Positions 11,426 to 21,993 of a stretch of 64,000 bases of DNA are shown piece after piece. The stretch is from Blepharisma japonicum (lineage: Eukaryota > Ciliophora > Heterotrichea > Heterotrichida > Blepharismidae). The notes beneath the pieces were generated by a model. It was not told where the DNA came from and did not search any database. It was given only the letters and a program-made list of their open reading frames with translations. The first letter of the stretch is position 1. The number at the start of each line of letters is the position of its first letter. The stretch covers positions 310,001 through 374,000 of the forward strand of contig CATKHK010000023.1 of the NCBI GenBank assembly GCA_949751835.1, read 5' to 3'. Both the position numbers and the translations under genes were made by a program.

Positions 11426-14400
11426 CTAAAAGAAAGGCTCACCTAGGGCTTTAGCAAGGTCTGCAGCCGATTTTAAAGCTGCGTGGTTAATTTTCTTTTT
11501 AAATGGGATGTCATTTTCCCGATACATACGGGAGAGGGAAGGCAATGAAGGGACTCTTCCTTTGCTACTTAATGTAGGAGCATCTGTCCAATCAACGCTG
11601 CTATTTTTTTGCTTTTTTCTTTTATCCAGAGTTCCTTGTCTTTGCATTTTTGCAAGCTCTTTTTGCCTTTCTACCTTACCAACCTTATGAAGCAACAAAT
11701 CAAAAGTCATGACCCCATTTTTTGCGTTTTTTACTGTGTATTGTTTAGTTAAATCTTCTTTTTTCTTTGTTGCTAGCGCAGCTACTCTTGGACTTGTAAC
11801 GCTAAATTGATAATTTCCATGATCATAATCAAAATCATTGCTAAGTTTCACTGCATTTTGGGGGGTCATGAAATTTCTCCCTTCTTCATTCATCCTTGGA
11901 GTTTCAAAAACTACTTGTCCAGTCATTTTATCATTTTTCTTGATTTTTTCATAAATTTCTTGGAATTCTTCTTCATCTCTTTTAATGAATTTATTCACAT
12001 CTAAATAAAAATGCCAAGGGACGTGGTGTTCCAGCTCTTTTTTGGAAATGATTTTGCTTTTAATAGTCCCCATTCCTTGTTGTAAGCACCCAACTGTTCT
12101 CCCATCCTCAGCAGAAATAATTTTTGCAGTTTTATCATAACTTGTTGTAATAATAGTCTCATTTTCTCTAATTAAAAATACATGTCTAATACACTCTGTA
12201 TGAAGTTTTAATGAAAATAAGACTGTAAGAGTATCGTTTGGGATATCTGGGGCTGCCAATATAGATTTATTTACCAATGACATCATTTTATTTTCTCTTC
12301 CATCAGTAGATAATGGCTCAATATCCAGAATATCAATTATTCCTTTAAATGAGAGGGCTTGAAAATTCCCTCGGTCATCCCCTGTAAATAATATATGTTT
12401 AGGCAATAAATAAGCAATCCCTTGGACTACAGAAGTAATCCCATCAAGATCTCGATTTGTATACGAAAATATTTTGAAATATTTGTAGGGGAGAGGGTGG
12501 AGTGCCCATAAGATAACTTCTCCAAGAGAATCACAAGCAATAATAAGTGGCATTCTATCAATAATTTGCATTACAGTAAGCTCTCCTTGGTGCACCATTG
12601 GCTGTCCTGCATAAGTAGCATCTTCAGTATCCCAAATATGAATTACCCCTTCACTAGTCCCAATAATTAAAATTTCTAAATAATAAGCAAATTTGATAAC
12701 TGGTATTACGCATCCTAAGTTATCAATAGTTTGCAGCACAACTGAGTCGCTTAATGATTTATCTTCATGTATCATAATTGTCATATCTAATGACCCAGTT
12801 GCTATATATTGAGCTTTTTCTGAGCTAGCTATGCAGTTGACCTCTCCTTTGTGATCTGTGAGCTGTTTCATTAATGCGCCATTTTTTATATTGTATACAC
12901 TTGTGTGGCCTTTTATATCTCCAACGAAAACTCTTTTCTCTCATCCATCAATTTCTACACAAGAGATTTCACTTTCTGCTGATGCTGCATACATGTTTTC
13001 AGGCTTTCCTGTGAAGGCGTTCCAAACTTTGACTTTATTTGTGATGGGAGTAATAAATTTGTAATAGTTTGGGGTGTAAAATGAAGCAAGAGGCATGCTG
13101 TCGTCGACGAAGTTTGGGTTTAGGTTTTTGTCGTAGTCATAAAAAGCGAGTCCTTTACCACCGAAAACGATTCTTTCTTGTTTTTTAAGAAAGGTGAAAT
13201 CTGATAGGGAAAAGCGAGTTCCTGATTGCTTTTCTTCTAAATTAAAAGTTTGTACACAGCTAAGATTTCTAATATCCCATACCTTTACTCAGCCATCTAT
13301 ATCAGCAGATATTACTTGTGGACTGTCTGGCAAAACTTTAACTCCTACTAATGAAGAATTATGACCTTCTATTTTAAATGCAACAGTATCTATATATGGG
13401 TTTCATACATAAATATCATGATCAAAACCAGCTGAAAACAAGAGCCGATATTCAGAATTAAATGCAAGATTTAGCACACCTTTTGTATGGCTTCCATAAA
13501 TTCTTCTAGGAGTTGCAGAAATCATATCTCAAAGAATTACTCTGCGATCCTGTGAACAAGAAAACAAAAACTCAAGCTTGGGGACTGCTATTAAGTCTGT
13601 GACCATATCTTCGTGGCCTTCTTTTAACACTTTTATAGGCTCATTTCTCTTTTTTTCTTCAAAATTCCATATATTTATAGCTCCAGTATTGTCTCCGGAA
13701 TATAAAATTCCATGGCTACTATTTCAAGCCATGCTTCTCTGAGGACTTTTTGCATAAAGAATTGGGTATCCACCCTTATAGTTAAGGGAATGAAAATTGG
13801 ACCCATTTGAGCACCAACTCCTGATTGTTCCGTCATTGCAGCTTGTAAGTAGAAACTGGTATTCTGGCTCAGGTAAAAAAATTGCATTATGAACTATAGC
13901 TTTTTTAGGTCCTCTATAAGGGATTCCGTTCTTCTCCCCACCTATATACTGTGATTCTTCATTTTTTACCTGTAAATCTCTACCCATTACTTGTCCTGTT
14001 TCTGGATGGTAAAATTTCACAATATTTGAATAATCTTCAATTACTCCAATTCTATCTAAAGCTTCAAGGTTTATTAATTTTTCAATAATTCCTTCAGAGC
14101 TGTAAGCAGGCTTTATGGAGCTTAATGAGTAGTTTTTTATGGAGTCGACCCTTGTTTTTTTCATTGCATTCAGTGTTGTAGCTTTTTCTATTATGTAGTT
14201 TGTGAATTCATCTCAGTCTAATCTACCGTTTCCATTCATGTCAATATCTCTTGAAAGCTGCAATAGGAGTTTTACCATAACTTTATCTCTGTTTTGTAAA
14301 GTCGGCTTTCAGTGTTTTAAATGGTTTCTTATTATAACCACGAATTCTTCTAGTGTGAGCTCCCCATCTCTGCTTTCAAATTCTTTTTTTAAAGAACTTA

Positions 14401-14524
14401 TAGTAAAAGGATCAAAATTCATTGTCAAGTCTAGTAAAAGCTCTTCCTCGATTTCAAGTTTGTTTGAGTAAGATGTGCGTGGTGTGAGAGGTTCTGGACC
14501 TTTATGAGTGACTCGTTTTGACAT
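11426..14524 (-). CDS. EF-hand/WD40 repeat protein, CFAP337 (WDR49)-like
   Basis: 1032 residues without a needed intron. Residues about 40-115 hold an EF-hand pair; the second loop DMNGNGRLDWDE has all acidic ligands. From about 145 to 720 there are many WD40 repeats (LTSCNDGTIRSW, YSGDNTGAINIW, FSCSQDRRVILWD, IGTSEGVIHIWD, ITTSYDKTAKI). The tail is basic and low-complexity. This EF-hand then WD40 arrangement matches the CFAP337/WDR49 and EFCAB8/WDR64 group of ciliary proteins; which member is uncertain. TGA is Trp at about seven places, including the EF loop and a DGWEKRVFVGD blade. It heads a minus-strand run with DRC7. Stop TAG 11426-11428. Confidence 0.82.
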
Positions 14525-14673
14525 TTAAAAAAAGGAAATTAATATGGATTTTTCTTGGGTTTAAGAGATGTATTGGACAAGGGTTATCTTTTTAGATAAA
14601 TAAGCTGCGCTCAGAAGGATTTTCTTAAGAATGATGCTAAATTTATTATCCATTGATTATATACTAATTATCG

Positions 14674-15564
14674 TTATTCCTTAAATCTCTTGCAAGGACT
14701 TTCAAGCTGTGAATCTGTAACAACCTTTCTTTTCAAATTTTGGCTTTGAAATGGTAATGAATCCTGAGAAAAAACAACCTCAATTGCATTTGCCAAATTC
14801 TTCGAAATTTCAGCAGATTGAGAAAACTCTTCAGTTTTATTGATTTTGTCAGAAAGATTCAGCTTCAATAACTCCATATCTCTGTCATCAGGCTTTGTCC
14901 TTGCCCAGCATCTCTTTTTCTCTGAATGAGACCAAATTGACTGCTGAGATGATAAAATAAACCCACGGTTTAGCTCATTCGATGAACTTTCTACTTCTTT
15001 AATTATAGACAGTCCTGGGGATTTTCATTGAGAATTAGCCAAATCATTAATTTGAGGGGTTTGTGAAGGCGTGATATATGCAGATTTCTGTGATATTTCA
15101 GAGTATTCTCCAAAATGCAGCTCAATTTTGGCTGGTGTGTTGATAATTTCAAGCGAATTTTCTGATAATTCTTGCAGTGGAGACTCCACTATTGTTGATA
15201 AAGAGCTTTTTGGGTGAATATTTTGCTTTTGAGCACTATCAGGGACTTTTCAAAACTGAGATTTAAATAATGTTTGGCTTGATGATTTTCTTGACTTTTT
15301 TGCGCTGGAGAGGTCTTGGCTTAATTTTTGTTTATTAATGTGCTCAGGTTTTAAAGAAGAACTGCATGTAGAAGGAGAAGGCATTAAGTCGATAAAGCTT
15401 GATTTTTGGCAATCGCTCGTTATGTATAAAGACTGGCTTAGGCTTCTTGAAACAGTCAAAGAAGAGTCTGAGTTTTCTTTATTTTCGTCAAGCTGTTTAT
15501 TTACTTTTAAATCTGTAACAGGGGAGTTGTGGCGACGTGAGATTTCAGTTGGTATTACTTCCAT
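14674..15564 (-). CDS. low-complexity Ser-rich protein, function unknown
   Basis: 296 residues, rich in Ser, Lys and Gln, with no recognisable domain and probably mostly disordered. The C-terminal NLKRKVV ... CKRFKE has basic clusters that could be a nuclear import signal. TGA is Trp at 15250 and about 15030, which joins two otherwise separate open stretches; the intervening sequence reads well (TPSQTPQINDLANSQW). It lies between the CFAP337-like gene and the DYRK-type kinase, all on the minus strand. Stop TAA. Confidence 0.7.
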
Positions 15565-15693
15565 AATTTGAATTTAAAATAGCTTAATTTGCATTTTTAA
15601 TTTAAAATTATCGAAAATGACCTATTTAAATATTTACCAAAAAATAATTAATTAAAATATATTCAGAAAATTACTTAATACATTAGCTGTAAT

Positions 15694-16935
15694 TTACATC
15701 ATGCCCTCATCTTGTGAATAATTTGAAGATGGTGCAGTTGATTTCTTGGAAAAAGGTGAAGAAAACTCAGAGTCTGGGGATACTGACTTCAAGGAATTTT
15801 TAGGTGACAATATAACAGGCTTTACTAAAGTTGGGTACATAGTAAAAAAGAATGGATGTCTCAGCGCCTCTTGTGCTGTGATTCGTTTATTCGGCTCAAG
15901 TTGCAGCATTTTATCAATTAAGTCAATGAAATATTGATTACTTATATAGTCCTCCTGTCAAATCCCGTATTTTTCTATAAACTCTCCAATTGACGTTGGT
16001 TTCGAACTTTTCGGCTTATAAGGCTCCAGCATTGTAATTTTTTCCCCGATATTAAAATACTGGGTCGCCTTTTGGCTGTTTCTGATCATATTTTTATTAG
16101 GGAATCCCCTCAAATTCACAATTCTCTGCATTTGGTCATAACTATTAGAACCCGGGAATAATGGTCTTCCAGTATGCATTTCTATCAAAATGCAGCCTAA
16201 GCTTCATACGTCAATTTCGTTATTATAAGGCAGCCCCAACAACACTTCAGGGGCCCTGTAATACCTGCTTTGTGCACATTTAAACTGAGCTTCTGCGCCT
16301 TTATAAGAACTTCCAAAGTCAATAATTTTTATTCCAGCTCTATCAACTGTTTTTAGCATAATATTTTCTGGTTTTAAATCACTATGTATAACTCGCATAT
16401 TCGGAAGTGCTAGTAAGCTTAAGCCTGTTAGCAGCTGCCACGCGAAAATTCTAATTGTCTCAAGAGGGAAGCCTTGGAAATTAGTTTCTTTTAAAAGTTG
16501 GTAAAAGTCCTTGGCTAAATACTCAAACACTATGCATGTGACACCTTTTCAAGTAAAAGTGTCAAGCATTTTTACAAAAAAGCCTTCTTCTTGGTCTGCT
16601 TCTCTTAACAAACCAAGAATTTCAATTTCACTTTTGGCTTGGGACTGGAATAGAGGCTCATTTCGGATAATTTTTATGGCAACTGTTTGTTTGCTGGATA
16701 AATCGAGTGCTTTGACGACTTTTCCGAATGCGCCTTTCCCATTTGAACATATAACTTCATATCGCCCATTGTTGAGCAAGGTGCCCTTTTCTATCTTCCC
16801 TTTTGAAAGTAAGGAATCATCAAGATCGCTTGGAACTGATGCAAAATCTTTGCTCTGATCATTTTGAGATAAAGCTAGAGAAGCGAGGGCATCACAAAGA
16901 GATGAACTCGTTGAAGTGAGTGAGTCGGAATCCAT
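15694..16935 (-). CDS. DYRK-type protein kinase
   Basis: 413 residues. Catalytic domain about 59-395: Gly loop [32 protein letters not shown] (HSD in place of HRD/HCD, catalytic Asp kept), IIDFGSSY, and the activation loop [13 protein letters not shown], where the second Tyr is the autophosphorylation site of DYRK kinases. [12 protein letters not shown] is read through TGA 16204. The [21 protein letters not shown] start and RNE motif favour DYRK over other CMGC kinases. These kinases self-activate on Tyr and then phosphorylate Ser/Thr in cell-cycle and growth control. No DH box was seen in the short Ser-rich N terminus. Three TGA Trp codons. Stop TAA. Confidence 0.88.
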
Positions 16936-17886
16936 TTTTTATTGGGCCTAAAGAATACTCCAGATTGCGAAGAAGAAAAACAAAAGAAATAGATCGTAGT
17001 AATAATACAAATGAGGAAAAGAAAAATAGAGCAAAAATAAAGACTTTTTAGGAAACGATTTATAAAAAGGAAGTTGTGTGGAGCGAAATGGTAACGAAAT
17101 AGCAGGATTTAGGAAAAGGTCTCAAAAATTGTTATAGGAAGATGGGTGTGAACTTTTGGCTATAGAAAAAGAAATGTAGATGGGGATAAAAATATAGGAA
17201 GAATTTGTGATAATAAATTAAGTTAATTGGGCTTTTTATGATGATATAGTCATTATTTAAGTTATAACTATAACCATGTTATTTTTATTTTTAGTATAAA
17301 ATATAAGATTTAATTATTAATTCTGAAAATATAATTTAGTTCATGTAGTAATTAGCCTACATATATTTCGACTATGAGAGATTAGTAATAAAATTACTGC
17401 TTAAGAGTTAAAATAATTAATATAATAATTAAACAGTTTCGTAGATATGTTCTGTGTACTCAACAATTTATATTGCCAATTTCGGTGAAAATTATATAAT
17501 CAATTAATAAAATATAGCTAAGTTTATGATCAACTAATTCCTATCATATTTGTTCGTAAATTTATAAACAAAAATTAAACTTACAAAACACCTAAATATC
17601 AGATAATTTTATATTTTTTTAACTTCTAGGACTTAATATGGGCTTTAATCGAAAAGAAAAGCATCAAGATAAAAACATATCAGTCTCAAAGCTGTATTAT
17701 TTTATTTTTTACAATTTCTTATTATAAAAATTTGATTTGAAATACTCTTGTTAATATATATAATTCTATTTTCTTTTTTTAATATTAAATCTTGATATTA
17801 TTTATTACACTTCATACGCCAGAATGGAGGAGAAATCAAGCATGTCAAAGATAAAAATGAGTTTTAATAAATCCTAAATCAGTAAT
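16936..17886. other. longest gene-free stretch, 951 nt
   Basis: Between two divergent genes. The first 250 nt next to the kinase start are purine-rich on the + strand; the rest is extremely AT-rich with stops in all frames. I see no tRNA-like or snRNA-like segment. It presumably holds two promoters. Confidence 0.5.
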
Positions 17887-19161
17887 ATGCAGCTTCATAA
17901 CACTCCCAAATACTTTTCTTTAGGCCTCAAAAACAAGCCTCAAAAATTATCTAAGCTTACCATCGAATTGCCTGAAACAGATGATTCTTTACCTGAATCT
18001 CCAAAAGTTCAAAGCTGCAAAGTGGCCAAGAGGTCCCCTTCTCATAGGCTTATGGGGTTTTCAAGGTCTAAAGCCATGAGCAAAACGCCAACAAATTCTC
18101 ATCCACCCTCTGCTAAGACAAAAATGAGCCATTCTACAAGCAGTACACCTATAGGTACATTAAAATCATTTCGATTCCCAGCTACAACAAGAAATGCCGA
18201 TCTCAACAAAACCCCTCTTCCAATAAAATCTATATCAGCTAAAAATTTGCTGAAACCGCGAATCAATCTAATAAAAAAGAAACTAAAACCCCGACTTATC
18301 AGTAATGCGACATTTAAAAAAATGTCTCGAGGTCTCAACAAAAGCCAGAAAACAGAAAAAATCCCTGAAACAGGCTCATCTCCAAATTTAAGTAGCATAA
18401 TCACACAGCTAAAATCAAGCCAGCCTTATGAAGCTAACCAATCAGATGAAGACGAAATTGAAATAACCAATGAATTATGATACAAAGAGCACTTATTTAA
18501 TACATTTCAAGGTCTCCATTTAGTCCAAATGTTCCCTCCTGCAGATTTAAAGATGATTAAAGAAAAACAAATGACAATTCCTCGCAGAAAAGGCTATGAA
18601 ACTACAAAAACAGTGATTTTTGACTTAGATGAGACCTTAGTCCATTGCAGTGAAAATATTGAAAATTCTGATGCAATTTTGCCTGTTACTCTGCCATCTG
18701 GGGAGCCTATAGATATCGGAATTAATATTAGACCTTATGCTGTAGAGTGTTTAAAAGCTGCTAATAAACACTCGGAAGTGTTTGTATTTACTGCCTCACA
18801 TCGCTGCTATGCTGACGTTGTTTTAGATTTTTTAGATCCGAATAATGAATTAATTCACCAACGATTTTATAGAGAAAATTGTCTTGAGGTTGGAAAAGCA
18901 TTAATAAAAGACCTCAGGATTTTTAACAGAAAATTAAAAGATACAGTTATAGTTGACAACTCAGTCTACGCTTTTGGGTATCAGCTTGACAATGGAATCC
19001 CTATAATTTCCTGACACAATAATAAGCACGATAAAGAACTTTTCAATTTAATTGACTATTTAGAAGCATTATCTAAGGTAGAAGATGTCAGAGCTGTAAA
19101 TAGGCACGTGTTTCACCTTCGAACTTTTTACGAAGATTATATCAAAGAGTATAACTTATAA
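17887..19161 (+). CDS. SCP/FCP-like (NLI-interacting factor) phosphatase
   Basis: 424 residues. The C-terminal half is a HAD-type CTD small phosphatase domain: DLDETLVHC (residues about 245-253, the catalytic DxDx(T/V)), NIRPYAVECLKA, FTASHRCYADVVLDFLDP and VDNSVYAFGYQLDNGIPIISW, where the final W is TGA 19012. Such enzymes remove phosphate from Ser in the RNA polymerase II tail or other proteins. The N-terminal 200 residues are basic and Ser/Pro-rich (SKAMSKTPTNSHPPSAKTK), probably disordered. TGA 18478 is also Trp. It ends 16 nt before the convergent unknown gene. Confidence 0.87.
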
Positions 19162-19177
19162 TTACATCAAAAATGCA

Positions 19178-20026
19178 CTAGTTAATTAACCTTCTACCGA
19201 TTTTTTGTGTACCTAATGGAATATTTGTAATTTCTTGTAAAATTATGTTGGAAAATTTTTTTGATAAATTTTGCACTGGACTTGGGGTGGAATCTTGTGG
19301 GGCTTTACCTTCAGATTTTACAGATTTGTCTGAAGAAACTTTTCGCTCGTCTGAGTTTTGGCTTTTGGCTGAGAATTTAAAATACTCATTGACTTTGGTT
19401 TTTCTAGATATTGGTGTGTAGCAATTATCGCTTTGTGTTTTTAATCTTTCACATCTTTTATAATGAATTTGCCTTTCTTGCACTTTTTGCATATAGTAAT
19501 CTGAATTATTTTTATAAACTTTTTCAAACCCATCTTTTCTTTTAACATACAAATCCTCACCTATTCTATCATTTTTTTTCTTTTTTCCAGAAGAATTTCT
19601 AACAAAGTCAATGACTTCTCCTACAACATAGCCCATTTCTTCTTCAAAAAGTTCGGCTAGTTTGACTGGGGTCGTACGAGGAGATTTATGAACATAAAAT
19701 TTGAAGATTAAGCCATTATTGGTATATAGGGGAGATAGAAAAGGAATATCAAGGCAAGCTGAAATTAATTGAGAGCTAGAGTAGTTAGAAAGATGCTCTT
19801 TGCTGGTTAGGTAGGAAAGAGGCATAAATGAGGATGATTGAAGTGAGGGGTCCATTTGGATTATTTGTTGAATAAGAGCTGTGAGGAAACTGCTGGGCTG
19901 AGGGTAGAGAACTAGGTAAGGATTACTGTGAAAATTGTCAAGTGTGACATCAGAAATAATTTCTGTTTGAAGGTTCGAAGAAGTTGCTGGGACAAATATA
20001 AAGGGCGAGATTTCCATTATCTCCAT
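19178..20026 (-). CDS. protein of unknown function
   Basis: 282 residues in one uninterrupted frame from ATG to TAA. The N-terminal half is hydrophobic-patterned and folded-looking (NPYLVLYPQPSSFLTALIQQI, FKFYVHKSPRTTPVKLAELF), the C-terminal half basic and Ser-rich. I do not recognise the family. It is convergent with the SCP-like phosphatase gene, 16 nt apart. A second Met three codons downstream is an alternative start. Confidence 0.7.
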   Translation of the reverse strand: MEIMEISPFIFVPATSSNLQTEIISDVTLDNFHSNPYLVLYPQPSSFLTALIQQIIQMDPSLQSSSFMPLSYLTSKEHLSNYSSSQLISACLDIPFLSPLYTNNGLIFKFYVHKSPRTTPVKLAELFEEEMGYVVGEVIDFVRNSSGKKKKNDRIGEDLYVKRKDGFEKVYKNNSDYYMQKVQERQIHYKRCERLKTQSDNCYTPISRKTKVNEYFKFSAKSQNSDERKVSSDKSVKSEGKAPQDSTPSPVQNLSKKFSNIILQEITNIPLGTQKIGRRLIN

Positions 20027-20412
20027 TTTGCTATTAACATATAAGGGGATACGATGTCTTCTAATATGTATTTAAATATTCAAGAAAAAACACCCTTTAT
20101 AGAAAATTAGATAAAAATTAGCTCAACACATAAATATAATTACTGTAATGATAAAAGATAATTATTAAATACTATAGATCATTTCTTTGGTATAAAAATT
20201 CATAAATAAAATCACTTTTAAATAGCTATTTGAAAGGAAAATTAGGTTATGGACTTATCGTTCTATAATTAAATAAAATTTTATAAAATAATAATTTTAA
20301 ATTTTAGTCTCTTTTGTTCTTTTAAACTTAGTTTTAAAGATAAAGTTAACTAAGAGCTCAAATCTCATGGCTAGATTAAAAGATGATAGGATTATAATAA
20401 TTAGTGGCGAAA
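20027..20412. other. AT-rich spacer before eL42
   Basis: Shared upstream region of two divergent genes; no coding or RNA feature seen. Confidence 0.5.
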
Positions 20413-20706
20413 ATGGTGAAGATGCCGAAAACCATTAGGACATATTGTCCTAAGCTGAAGACCCACACTATCCACAAAGTCACTCAATACAAGAAAGGGA
20501 AAGAATCCTGCTTAGCCCAAGGCAGACGAAGATACGATCTCAAGCAAAAAGGCTACGGTGGTCAGACCAAGCCTATTTTCAGAAAGAAGGCCAAAACTAC
20601 AAAGAAAGTCGTTCTCAGACTTGAGTGCACCAAATCAAAAGTCAGAAGGCTAAAAGTTATCAAGAGATGCAAGACTTTCATAATCGAGGAAAAGAAAAAG
20701 AAATAA
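20413..20706 (+). CDS. RPL36A: 60S ribosomal protein eL42 (L36a/L44)
   Basis: 97 residues. [60 protein letters not shown] and KRCKTF match eL42, which lines the large-subunit E site. The first ATG in frame by homology is 20413, not the upstream GTG. Odd feature: the family's four-Cys zinc site (CxxC near residue 12 and a C-x4-5-C pair in the seventies) is half gone: YCPKL keeps only the first Cys and [10 protein letters not shown] lacks the partner. Codons end in C or G more often than in the neighbours, as expected for a highly expressed gene. Stop TAA. Confidence 0.95.
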   Translation: MVKMPKTIRTYCPKLKTHTIHKVTQYKKGKESCLAQGRRRYDLKQKGYGGQTKPIFRKKAKTTKKVVLRLECTKSKVRRLKVIKRCKTFIIEEKKKK

Positions 20707-21033
20707 ATAAGTAACTAGCACTTATAGACAAACATCATTAAATTATCATTATATGAGGAAACTGGATTCTTAATAATAGTTGCTTGCTTTGCTTAAATAT
20801 AGATACGAATATGAATTTGAGGAGCTAATATGCCTTAGTTTCGATATTTAAAGTATTTGGTTGGTATCATTAAGAATTATTGAAAAATCACAGCTTATAA
20901 TAACTAGTTACTAAAAAGTTCAGTTTATTGCATAAAAAATGATATATCTTTACGATATTTACTTTAATAGTTCTGCAATTAATATTTAATGCTTATTTAG
21001 TTAATTATCTTGATAAAAATTGATTATAATTGC
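20707..21033. other. AT-rich spacer between convergent genes
   Basis: 3' flanks of eL42 and the Bax-inhibitor-like gene. Nothing recognised. Confidence 0.45.
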
Positions 21034-21759
21034 TTAATCTTTTACTAATTTCGCTTCGTCCTCCTCTTTTCTTTTGTTACAGCATTTCTGTATAATTACG
21101 AATTTCAACATGAAAAAGTCAACGTAAACACATAAAGCTCCTAATACATATCTTTCTCTCGGGATCACCCTGAATTTTCCTTGAGCAATCATCTTCGAAT
21201 GGACAACTGAGAAAACGCCAAATCCTGCAAACATAAAAGCAACAATTAATAAAGTCAAATGCTCTGCTTTGAATATAAATATTTGAGCTATTACGTTGAC
21301 AACAGTTATTTCTAATATCCACAATAGTGCTTTCGGCACTTTATATGTTTTTCTTTCTACTGTCACAGATAAGAAAACTGCAAAACTAACTGTCACATAT
21401 GAGATTAGCAGTATAAATCCTGTCCATTGAGAAAAAAACAACACAAAAAGTGACCCCAGCATTGCTCCTAGCCCAAGTGTAAAAAGAACTCCAAAGAGAG
21501 CAGACCAACATAAGCTTTTGCCTATAGCTTCAACTTTGAAGAGGATGATTGCGATCGGAATAAGTGAAGCTTTAAAAATCAATGCTAAGTAAAGTTTTGA
21601 TTCTGAGAATTCATAGACTTCATCGATAAAGAAAAAGAGACAGGCTACACTAAATACAAATAAAACATGTATCAAGCGCAAACCGATGATTTTTCTTAGG
21701 TAAACCAGCTCTTCATAGTCAGAATTCTCCTGTGATAGAGAGAAACTTGGATCTTTCAT
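21034..21759 (-). CDS. Bax inhibitor-1/TMBIM-like membrane protein
   Basis: 241 residues with about seven membrane spans (for example RLIHVLFVFSVACLFFFI, LFGVLFTLGLGAMLGSLFVLF, LLWILEITVVNVIAQIFIF, LTLLIVAFMFAGFGVFSVV). The C-terminal ERYVLGALCVYVDFFMLKFVII resembles the family signature YxxxALxLYxDxxNxF of TMBIM/BI-1 proteins, which are Ca2+-leak channels of ER, Golgi or mitochondrial membranes. The acidic and basic tail KRKEEDEAKLVKD is cytosolic. The overall resemblance is moderate; another 7-pass family is possible. Stop TAA. Confidence 0.6.
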   Translation of the reverse strand: MKDPSFSLSQENSDYEELVYLRKIIGLRLIHVLFVFSVACLFFFIDEVYEFSESKLYLALIFKASLIPIAIILFKVEAIGKSLCWSALFGVLFTLGLGAMLGSLFVLFFSQWTGFILLISYVTVSFAVFLSVTVERKTYKVPKALLWILEITVVNVIAQIFIFKAEHLTLLIVAFMFAGFGVFSVVHSKMIAQGKFRVIPRERYVLGALCVYVDFFMLKFVIIQKCCNKRKEEDEAKLVKD

Positions 21760-21993
21760 CGTTAATTATTATTTCGCTATTCAAATATTCTGAATAACTG
21801 ACATTAACTATTTAACCACCATAAATTTACTTATCAAACCTATTAAGCTATAGCTTATTGTAAACTACCTCAATTACTTTTTTTTAATTTTCAATGAGTC
21901 GCCAGCGTATTTTTTTCAATTTAACGTCTATTCTAACTGTTAAATTCATTATAAATTTGCTCAATATTTTCATAATTAGCATAAATCTACTGG

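Noticed and set aside
11386-11442. GTG-started N-terminal extension of DRC7
   Set aside because: Overlaps the upstream gene's stop and begins at a non-ATG codon; the ATG at 11385 is preferred.
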